64,000 nt of DNA, taken from contig CM041200.1 of NCBI GenBank assembly GCA_023078555.1, positions 6,053,361-6,117,360 on the forward strand, given 5' to 3'. The notes under the pieces are model-generated. The model saw only the letters and a list, made by a program, of their open reading frames with translations. It was not told where the DNA came from and did not search any database. How positions within the stretch are numbered: the first letter of the stretch is position 1; every line of letters begins with the position of its first letter. Below are positions 55,422-64,000 of this stretch, piece after piece. Source of the stretch: Ulva prolifera. Lineage: Eukaryota; Chlorophyta; Ulvophyceae; Ulvales; Ulvaceae. The position numbers and the translations under genes are program-made.

Positions 55422-57896
55422 TCACGAGGCGTATGCGGAGAGGGTGCCGCTGCCGCGCTGCGCCACGCTGCGCTGTGTGCGTTGGAGCGCGATCCGGATG
55501 AGCGCCGTGATCTTCTCCACGTTGAGGCGCACGTCGGTGTTGCGGGCGTGCTTCCAGTGCGACCACGTGCGGCCGCGGCGGACCTCGGCCATGCTCTCGA
55601 CACGGTAGCGCAGCATGTTCACGTACCCGATGTAGCCCCAGCACCAGTCGATCTCGAGGAAGGGCTTGCGGATGCGGTACGGGGTGACCTCTGTGACGGA
55701 CGCATAGCTTTTGCGCCGCCGCGGAGCGTCGAGGACAGGGACCAGCTGGAAGCTGAACCTGCACAGAACGGAGCCCAGTCGGCGTGGGTGCGTGCTGCCA
55801 CGTATGCATGCCGCATCGGCACACACGATGTGCGCGCGTGCGAGTGCAGAACCAGGTTCAAAGCGAGGGTCTGGTGGGTGCTGTGGCTCAGCGTGGCCGC
55901 AGCGCACAGCATGGGCGGACCCGCGCCTCCGTTCTGGCCACATGCCGCCCCTGCGCCTCGGTACTGCCAGTGTTTGGAGGCTTGAGAGGGTAGCATGCAT
56001 GCAGGTTTGCCTGCAGACAGTCGAGCTGCCACATGCCATACGCCAACCACGAATGGCACACCAGAATACAACATGCCGTGGACATCGTATCAGGGGATGT
56101 CACCCAGTGAAGCACGGGAACGTCCCAGCGCAAAATAGCAGATGCTAGGAATGCTAGAAGATAGGGAGGTGCGGAGGGGGGCCTGGGAGGCGCACTCGGG
56201 GGGCCCGACGAGGATAGTGGTGGCGCCGTTGTTGAGGTAGATGAGGCGGAAGCTGCGGCTGCCGATGTTGGACACGAGCACCGTCGCCTGCGACAGCAGC
56301 TGCAGCTGCTCCTCCAGGGGATGCGCTGAGATCTCGTAGTGCTCCATGCGCACGCCTGCATGCATGAGCAGCATGCGTCAGCCGCCAGAATGTGGCTTGG
56401 CACCAACCGAGGCAGCCAGGGGTGCTGCACTCGGAGCCGTTTCCACGCAGCAGCACACGCTCTGGCAAGGCTTACCCTGCTGGCAGCATGCTGAGGATGT
56501 ATGGGAATCACAGCACGCAGCACGTGATGCTTCACAGCACGCAGCGCAGCACAGCATGTGGGAGAGTGTGCAGCAAATCACAGGTCAGCAGCACAGCGCG
56601 CAGTTCTGCAAATCATGCACTATGCTGCCAACATGAATTGAATTCAGGTGGTGGTCAAATACAGAAAACAATGATCGAGTTAGCGTGCCTGGGAAGGTCT
56701 CTCTAAGCTTTGGGATGAAATCCACGGCATTTGCCAGGTGGCGCTTCTCGTCCGGCTGGCCATCCAGGAACAGCACAAACGGCTCCAGCTCGTGGACTGG
56801 CTTCATCTACAGCCACACAGATGCATGCCTCAAGAACGTTCACCTTCTAACCAGGAATACAAGTTTGCGCAGGCCGGCGCACAGTGGCCAACGTTCGCCA
56901 CCACAAGGCACCGACAGTTTGGCAGCCAACGAGCTGGCGATGCAACACCCTCGGATGGATGCATCGCCTGGCTAGACGCAGTACGTCTCGTCAGTTTATG
57001 CGTCCATCCGAGGGTGCAGGAGCGCCAGCACATTGGCTGGCAGTTGTACCGTGGACCGATGACTACATGGACGATAAAATGATATCTCTCTGGTTGTGTC
57101 TACTGTCGCAATAGTACACATGCATGTATGTGCGGGTGCGTTTGACCGGGTTCCTGGGTGTGTTCTTGATCTGCCTGCTTCTTCTGCGGTGCTGCTGCCT
57201 CGCCACCTTTACCCATGTAAACCACATGCATGTATCGCGGTCATGCATGCGCAGGCATGAAGAAGACACGCCCATGCATCATGCATGATGTATGTACGTA
57301 GACCTCCAGGGCTGTACCAGATTGGCACAGGGCGCCGCCCCTCTGTATGTGGAGGCACACCTCGAGGCCGTAGTTGCGGTACGCCACCTTCCGCATCGCG
57401 GAGAAGGGGAAGGGGTCACACATGTGCGCCCACGCTGCCATCTTCCCCCCCGTCACCTCGAACTCAAGGGACCCCACTTGTGACGAGATGTCTGCCGGGC
57501 CCTGCCCCGCGATGACCTCCGCAAGCTGCACATACTTGACCCCTGCATGAACTGCTGTACAGACATATGGTATACATATGAACCGTCGTGTTGAAGGACC
57601 TGCAGGCGCGCCAGGTGCGGGGCACCTGCACCGAGAGCCTCACAGCAATCGGGGTGGCCATGGCGGCAATACGGCAACTCTTCCTTTCGTTTCGCTTGCT
57701 GCAAGCGCTTGCTACGCACCAGCGCGTGGCAGCGTGTGATCAACACACCCAGATCCCCATGCCGAGAGTCCGTCTCATGGCGTTGTGGAGTCTTCACCAA
57801 TACCCAGACGCAGTGAGATCATCACTGTGCAGCCATCTCGGAGATCGTGGTTATCGATGTCACAGGTGCACATGTCAGCGTGTACGCGCAAGCGGG

Positions 57897-57931
<35 letters not shown>

Positions 57932-60900
57932 CTTACCAGAGGCATTGGTACCGGCGAGGGCGTGCTCCAGCACCTGCTGCCACGTCACTGAGGGCCGGCC
58001 GTTGAGCAGCCCCCGGTAGTGCTCCGCCGTTGACGTCTCCCTCTCCCAGTGGGACCAAACGCCACGCGCGTGCCACCTCACCTGCATGCTGCAATCATAA
58101 CGTGATATCTGAGCGGGCGGCCCCCGAGCCACAGCCTGCACGATCTGGCTGCTGCAATAGGCAGGATTCTGGACGGGAAGTTTGTTGGGCAGACAAGCCG
58201 GGATCCAGAGAGGTCCTGACGGTGGGTAGAGATGGTGGCTACAGGGAGCACCATTGATGCCCGTGATGACCGATGCCTGCGATCGTGTCCACGCAGGTGT
58301 GTTGGTTCGAAATGTAGCAAGATTTTACCAGAGACCTCGCTTCATGACATGTGGCGTCAGCCACACACACAGAGGAAGCCTCCTTGCACATACAATCGAG
58401 CTATGACCTGGGAGCCTCCGTGTGGATGGGGACAGACTTCCACTGCCTAGCTGTTTAGATAGCCTAAACAGCGCGTGCCTGTGCATGCATGTGACTCTCG
58501 GCAATCCGAGACAACTTTCTGCCGCAGGTCTTGTTGAGGCTCTAGCAAAGGTCAATCATGCTGGCTTAAGCGCGACTTTGGGTGGCGGGGTGTACCCATT
58601 CAAACTCGGACGGGTCGCGGCCGAACCGCAGCGGCAGGTCGATCAGGAACTGCAGGTTGTCGCGGATGAGGTGGCCGATGCTTCTCGTGTTGTACGGGCT
58701 TCGCAGGTGCAGCGGCTGCGTGTACGTCACCACCTCCTCCGCCGCCGGCAGCGGCTCTCCGGGCCGCCAGTCCATGTGGAACCAGTCATCGGTTTCGGAC
58801 TGGCCCGGGCGCCAGGTGCCGAGCCCCCTGCAAGCGCATTCAGTCCGGGTGAGCGCACGCATATCTTACAGGCTGCGGGTTGATCGCACAGATGCCCGAA
58901 ACACTCCACAATGTGAATTGAAAAGACTGGAGTTCAGTGTGGGCATGCTCTGCGAGGTCATGATTGCGTTACCAATGTCTTTGTGGGGGCTAAAGGCTAG
59001 CATGCCTGCATGCAAGCAACCAGAACTGATGTACATTTGGGTTGCGCAGTACTACGCAGTCATGAAACCTTCCATGCACAGGGACTGGCATTGCTGAAAG
59101 TATGAATTTGCTACAAAGAATTTGTTGATTCTCTGTAAGCATTGATGGGCTGCCACAGTGATGCAGGACTTGAATTTCAAGGTTGACAGGCCAAGTTGAC
59201 AGGCCCACACAGTGGTGCTGTTGGCCTCGCGCGGCTTGCTGTGACTGCAGTCACTGCGGCAGCGCTACCAGCCTATCTACCCTTGACTGCCGTGATAACA
59301 TGTGCATGGCGCTGGGCATTAGGGATGGCACAAACTTGAAGGCGAGGTCGAGGTCCTCGCGTCGGACCGAGGTGAACGATCTCGACACGAGTCTCGGCAA
59401 TCCCACTGGCCATGGGCGTTCATGTATGCTAGCCGTGGTGGGCTGCATCCTCCGGCGCAGCCTCCTAGGAGCTCCCGCATACGCAAGACTTCCACCTGGA
59501 AGCGCAATAGCTGCCACCACACACGCGAGGGCCGCGCTCCGTGCGCCCCAGACTCACATGCACGTGTGGCGATTGGGCACGTGCACCATGCATATGCTCG
59601 GCTTTGCCATGGGTGAGCATCTCCTAGGCCTGACGTGCGTGCATGGGGGAGTCGTCGTGCTTGTCAGCCTTACAGAGTTGCCCTGGCGGCACTATCGGCC
59701 GCTCCGGCTGTGTCCTTGCAATACACACGTGCGCGCACCCTCTCACTTCCACGTGTACACATGCCAGCTAGCTCAAGAGTTCAGCTCTCATGGAACTGCG
59801 GCAGCGCCGCATCTGCAGCTGGACCCCCGCCGACGCCGCGGGCCGTGCGAGCTCCTGAGTAGACCAGGCAGTCAAGCTGGGACACTGGACCATGGTACCG
59901 GTGCCTGCGCCCGTGGCACTGGGTCAGAGTTACCTGACCCTGGCTCTGGCACCGCCTATAGCTAGGTGCAGGGGTGATGCCAGCCAGGTGAGCGAGCACT
60001 GCCTACCAAGGAATACGATACAAGCCATTGCAACCAAGTGGTGAAGCCTGCGGTGAAGTCTGCGGTGGATGCAATCCCGGGCCCGGCGGCGGTGGCCTAT
60101 CGCTAGCTAGCTCGTAATCATTGGCTGGAGCTTCCTGTGGGAAATGCCAGTTGAGAGGCGTCCGCTCAAAATATGCAGTGAAAGAATCTCCCAACATCAC
60201 GACATTCGTGTGCGTGAGCCCTCGAGGTGTCCCCCTCCTCCTGACACTTGCACACTTCGCAGAGGGAGCAGGTGCAGCATGCTGCCCTGAGAATTTGCAC
60301 TGTTGCCAGATCCCCAGTGTGGCTGTTGCTTCGGTAGAGATTATTTTGCTGTGTCTATTCCATTCTTTTTTAACACCTTGGTCCGGCATGACCAAGGTGC
60401 TACATGACTCGGGACGTCGCGTTGTACCGGTGTGCGGTGTGCATGCTTGGAACACGCGAACATCTCCAGCGATCATGTCGACAGCAGATCACGCGATCAC
60501 ATGCAGCAGTACTTGGTGAATACCGATTGAAATCGTGTTCGCACGAACGCCAAGCCGCTGAAACGGCAGAGTTTACGTGTGTGATGGTCAGTGCGACATC
60601 GATACTTGCGACTCAGGACTGTACCCGCGCAGGCGATGCAACGCCTTGACCCTCGAGCATGCCGCGCCAGCCACGGGAAACACTCGACTATAGAACATGC
60701 TCTCTTCAGTGTAGGTGGTAAGGGACGGACCGTATCAGATGCAGCCATGGGTCGCCAGGCTTGTGGTCGTCTCCAAACACATTTGGTGTCGCCCCGTCGA
60801 TCCCATAATGGACAAACCGCGAGCTGCTCAAGTCATAGTAAACATTCTCAAAGTGGCAGGCACGGGTCAGCGTCTGAGTCCCAAGACACTGCATAATCGT

Positions 60901-61050
60901 CCGCTGAGGTCCCGCTGCGCTGACTGCAGCTGCTAGTTCGCCAGGTGGCTGTAGCTGCAGCTGGTCCGAGTCGCTCACGCTGATGCTCCGTGCTAGCGCC
61001 ATCGACTGACCACCGCCAAGCAGCGCCATCAGAGTCAACGCAGTACACAT
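55422..61050 (-). CDS. GT61-like (DUF563) secretory-pathway glycosyltransferase, about nine exons
   Basis: GT61 enzymes are Golgi glycosyltransferases that act on wall polysaccharides or N-glycans. The ATG at 61050 gives a signal peptide or anchor (MCTALTLMALLGGGQSMALA). Exon 61050-60731 has CHFENVYYDLSSSRFVHYG, the Cys start of the GT61 domain. Further exons: tentative 60125-60023 (Pro-rich) and about 59505-59309 (DLDLAFKFVPSLMPSAMHM); then secure 58827-58596 (YNTRSIGHLIRDNLQFLIDL, the conserved N..H...D.L), 58081-57937, 57542-57361 (GGKMAAWAHMCDPFPFSAMR), about 56806-56665 (MKPVHELEPFVLFLDGQPDE), 56355-56196 (EEQLQLLSQATVLVSNIGSR, the Q...L...D/TVLVS.HG-like block, here with IGS) and 55758-55422 (KPFLEIDWCWGYIGYVNMLR, then TAS stop region). 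The donor of 57937 is followed by a C34 tract. Join phases near 56.7 kb are not resolved. Acceptor and donor sugars are unknown. Confidence 0.75.
57898..57931. repeat. Run of 34 G (C34 on the coding strand) right behind a splice donor
   Basis: On the minus strand the intron after exon 58081-57937 begins GTAAGC and continues as an unbroken C tract of about 33 bases. Confidence 0.85.
59672..59738 (-). repeat. Copy of the dispersed GTTACAAGG family in a glycosyltransferase intron
   Basis: The minus strand reads cgtgtgtattgcaaggacac, agccggagcggccgatagt and gccgccagggcaa, matching the family core. Confidence 0.65.
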
Positions 61051-61233
61051 AGCCACGATACTCTAACTGCGGCAAGTGAGGCTCTAGATCGTCGCGTTCT
61101 CGCGCTCGCGTGGGTCACGCTAAGCTGACCATTGCCATGTCGACAGGCGCCTAGCTATAGGTCGCACTATCTTCTATGCCATCACGCAAACGGAGCTAGA
61201 GCATGTGCCGACTGCAGGTCAACGTTGCAAGCC

Positions 61234-61641
61234 ATGTGTAAGCACAGCGGAGCAGACATGTGGGGCGACCGTAGCTTTTTCAACACTAAAGACTCCGGGG
61301 CCCCGGATGTTCGTATACGCGTAGCTGGCAACATCTGCCATGGCGCAGTGGCCACTATCTCGAGAAAGGCAGCTCGCTACCCATGGCCAGCCGGGGTGTG
61401 GACAGTCGACGTTGCGCTAGCGCTGCGAAATCGTCACGCGGCGCCCACACCCATTCGCATTGCCAAACCTGGGCAGGGTACACTGTACACCGGCATTGCA
61501 TGTGGCAAAAAGCTTGTGGCGCTGCTGAAGCGCGGCGCCATGCATGTGTGTTTCCGCACGTACGACCGCGGACATGCGAGGCGCCGCGGAGTTCTCCTGA
61601 ATCTCCGGTACCCCATGCAGTGTGTTGACTACCGCTCGTGA
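61234..61641 (+). CDS. Coding-like island, unrecognised, 135 aa
   Basis: From an ATG at 61234, just after an acceptor-like gactgcag, the frame is open to TGA at 61639-61641. It reads MCKHSGADMWGDRSFFNTKD, then DVRIRVAGNICHGAVATISR, VWTVDVALALRNRHAAPTPI and KKLVALLKRGAMHVCFRTYD. I do not recognise it. Codon bias is mixed and no domain or neighbour supports it. Overlapping minus-strand frames (61355-61879) are equally long, so chance is a real alternative. Confidence 0.22.
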   Translation: MCKHSGADMWGDRSFFNTKDSGAPDVRIRVAGNICHGAVATISRKAARYPWPAGVWTVDVALALRNRHAAPTPIRIAKPGQGTLYTGIACGKKLVALLKRGAMHVCFRTYDRGHARRRGVLLNLRYPMQCVDYRS

Positions 61642-63149
61642 GTGACTTCGCAGCCGTGGCATGGCCTTGGCGATCATCATTATACGTAAACTTGAGCAAT
61701 TGCAACATGAGGCATATGCATTGACATCGCGCTGCGGTATGCATGCAGAAACCGATACCGCATGCAGCTCGGCAACACCCCCGAGGGCGAGGACGCTTCC
61801 GCTGCCCACGGCATGTACGAGATGGGATGCGCCTACTAAGTGGCTGCAGGGACTCGCGGCTTGCAAGATCATCCATCATGATGCCCGTGTGATTGTGACG
61901 TGTGAGCCGCTGTCGAGCAGGTCGGGCAACCGCGGCCGAGGCCCTTGGGGAGCCTGCTCAGGCCCTGAATACACTGTAGACCGGGTGCGGCTCCACCGCC
62001 GAAGTGATGCCTCACCGCGCGGTCACGTGGCGCATGCCTCGACAAGCAGGTTGTGTCGCGCGACGACATTTCGAAATCCCCGCAGAATGGCACAGACCAG
62101 CGAATGGGTGCCCGCCTCCCCGCTCTGCCGGCAGTCACCACCACCGCTGAGGCGCGGCAGGAGGGCTTCACCGAGCCGCTGCCGGGTGTAACGCGACGCG
62201 ACGTGCATGGATCCAGTTGTATAGTGGCCATATCACTGGATTGCCACAGGCAGCGCTCCCTCTGCGAGATGGGCCGAACGCCCGCCACTGCAGTGGCAGC
62301 ACAGAGCGCCTCAAAGCCTGCAGCTTGGCGGGCGTCAGCCTTGGCGCGCGAGCAAGCGTTGCAGCTGAGACAAATGCACTTTCGCTGTGTTATCCTGCGC
62401 CCATGCCGCAGCGCTGGTGGGGCAGTCGGCGATGCCGGGCCCGGGGATGGGCCGGTGTGTGTGGGTGGGTGGGTATGAGCGTGTGTTACAAGGACAAAGT
62501 GTCTGTGAGTGTGTGCGTATTACAGGGATAAAGGCGCCAAGGCTGGCAGCACCGCGAGTGGGTGTGGGTGTGGGTGTGGGTGTGGGTGTGTCTGGCGATC
62601 TGGCGCTCACATGAAACCAATCGGGGCCATTCTCCTCTGTGAAACGACGGCCTGGCGGAATGCACAGCAGTCAACCCCCACAGACTCCAATGCAGAATGT
62701 GCTGCTTGCATCAAAAAGACGTCCGTTGTCAACAGAGCTTTTGCGCAACTCTGACCCCATGCGGCAGATGCGTGTCAGCAGTCTATGGGTGCAGTGCTGC
62801 AGCCCCGTGTGGGATCCAGGCCCACGGAGAGCGCAACCAGCTCCAGCTATATCGATCTCCTGATTCGTCTCTGAACTTTCTACAGGCTAGATCACGCACA
62901 GCCTTACGTGTCCACAAACTCTCGCTGGTACGAGACTTCATACCAGCCCGGAGGCATTTCAGACTCACTGCACTTGCCACATCCATGTCCACGACGGCAC
63001 TGGAAACCTTTCAAGAATTCGTTGTCTAATTCAGCACCGTATTGCTATCATGAATGCGAGATCTGGCCAGCGGACCTGCTACAGGCTGTACGATCATGGT
63101 TTGTTCTCAGGGCGACAAGCACGCCATATGCATGCCAACACACGCAGTG
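61642..63149. repeat. Repeat-containing DNA without a supportable gene
   Basis: Two back-to-back copies of the dispersed family lie at 62480-62560 (gtgttacaaggacaaagtg, then attacagggataaaggcgcc). They are followed by a (gggtgt)n microsatellite at 62559-62592. A frame starting at an acceptor-like ttctacag (62885) reads YVSTNSRWYETSYQPGG but has no further support. Confidence 0.4.
62480..62592. repeat. Tandem GTTACAAGG-family copies plus (GGGTGT)n microsatellite
   Basis: Core gtgttacaaggacaaag at 62483 and a second core cgtattacagggataaaggc at 62516, then ggcagcaccgcg and about five hexamer repeats. Confidence 0.75.
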
Positions 63150-63419
63150 ATCCAATGGGTTGAGGACGGTATCAAAGCTATCCCCCTCCTCTTCATAATA
63201 GCCCCCTCCTCTTTCAGAATGTCGTGGGTTCGAATCTGCGTGTTGCGGAATCGAAATGGTCGTGCGTGACCACCTCGTTTTGCACAGGAGGTGGGCCTGT
63301 GAATTGCGCACAGTCGTCTGAGGGGGATTTCACCCCTTCAGCATGTGGTCCCGTGAACTCGGAGTTGTCAATGTCCTCTTTAGGATACGGCTCAGTAAAT
63401 GCAGCTTTACTTTACTTGA
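63150..63419 (+). mobile_element. tRNA-derived SINE (copy 2)
   Basis: B box GTGGGTTCGAATC at about 63224-63236, body with gtcgtctgagggggattt, gtcccgtgaactcggagttg and ggatacggctcagtaaatg, and tail ctttactttact. It matches the SINE at 22041-22310 over about 200 bases with many substitutions; the tRNA-like head upstream of the B box is more diverged (an A-box-like tgggttgagga at 63158). Confidence 0.75.
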
Positions 63420-64000
63420 CACACAGCCCCGTAGCCCTGTGCGAACATCATGAGACCCACCAACACACCCTTGATTGAACCAGGCCGTCCATGCCTAGGC
63501 CGGCTCTCATGCACTGCAAATGCCTGTCGTTCTTCCATGGCATTGCCTTCCCATGCATGCATGCACACTGTGCGCCGCTTGTGCAGCCTCTGCCCACCTT
63601 TGATCCTACTTACAGCGATGTCCAGAGCAAATGGCCCCATGAGCGAATTTCTGACCTTATTCGCACGTCTCAGATCCATACATGTAATATATTAAGCTGT
63701 TGGAGATCCAGTCTCATGCACACCACAATCTGTCATGCATGTGCAACCCACCGACTCTCGCTGTGGCTTAGTCCGTGCTATGCTATGCTATATAAGCTTG
63801 TGTGGTGACCAGTCACCGTATTGCTGGTCTACGCAGGCAGACTGCCGTATGCCGTGTGTTCTACCCACTGGCATCATGGCATCAGTACTGATATCGCTCG
63901 AGCGGTGTGCATATTCCAACATAAGCGTCGGTCGCAGCCGCCGCTATGTGAGGCACATCAAGGGATGCGGTGATCAGGTGGCGCCGCACCCGACGCAATC
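63420..64000. other. Window end, no supportable gene
   Basis: Frames on the plus strand at 63450-63808 are open in two phases and lack codon bias. Nothing recognised. Confidence 0.35.

Noticed and set aside
59183..59965. 260-codon plus-strand frame
   Set aside because: Antisense to glycosyltransferase exons and crossing a dispersed repeat copy; no domain.
62908..63150. Plus-strand frame reading YVSTNSRWYETSYQPGG
   Set aside because: An acceptor-like site precedes it, but another frame is open too and nothing upstream joins to it.
1..64000. CRISPR arrays, rRNA or tRNA genes, riboswitches, LTR retrotransposons
   Set aside because: No regularly spaced repeats, no full tRNA cloverleaf, no rRNA-like stretch and no reverse transcriptase or integrase motif were seen. 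The only pol III-type boxes belong to the SINE copies.

Overview
This window is nuclear DNA from a eukaryote, most likely a chlorophyte green alga; Trebouxiophyceae is my guess and is inference only. The evidence is that genes are split by short GT-AG introns, exons are rich in G/C at third codon positions, TGTAA (the green-algal polyadenylation signal) follows several stop codons, and the gene set is algal or plant-like: ALT-type acyl thioesterase, KEA4/5/6-type K+/H+ antiporter and plant-type squalene synthase. There is no sign of operons, CRISPR arrays or prokaryotic genes.

Bases 1-16,700 are gene-dense: the last exon of a Rubisco-LSMT-like SET protein, a complete cytosolic glucose-6-phosphate dehydrogenase (7 kb upstream of squalene synthase), an ALT hotdog thioesterase, a complete squalene synthase, a KEA antiporter and an amino-acid transporter. 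G6PD/ALT and SQS/KEA are convergent pairs with almost overlapping 3' ends. ALT/SQS and KEA/transporter are divergent pairs sharing short promoter regions. For the five complete genes I could join the exons in frame from start to stop.

Bases 16,700-54,900 are repeat-rich. They hold a secreted AA15-like lytic polysaccharide monooxygenase with a chitin-binding CBM14 tail (19.2-20.7 kb), an EF-hand mechanosensitive channel (34.1-36.9 kb, perhaps with exons reaching 46 kb), a degraded-looking P-loop gene, and a directly repeated 2.2-kb segment (27.6-33.2 and 52.7-54.9 kb). That segment carries a Cys-rich, probably GPI-anchored gene whose two halves look like an allene-oxide-cyclase/dirigent barrel. 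The upstream copy of the gene is truncated. Its segment is also interrupted by two foldback DNA transposons, each with matching terminal inverted repeats and an exact 8-bp target duplication. The other segment shows the first insertion site empty.

The same region holds a tRNA-derived SINE family ending in a TTTAC repeat, a dispersed GTTACAAGGACAAAGGC family (one copy inside a 259-bp MITE), and several perfect 26-40-bp palindromes.

Bases 55,400-61,050 contain a GT61-like (DUF563) secretory glycosyltransferase on the minus strand. The last 3 kb hold only repeats and weak coding-like islands. Coordinates of exon edges are read by eye and may be off by a base or two.
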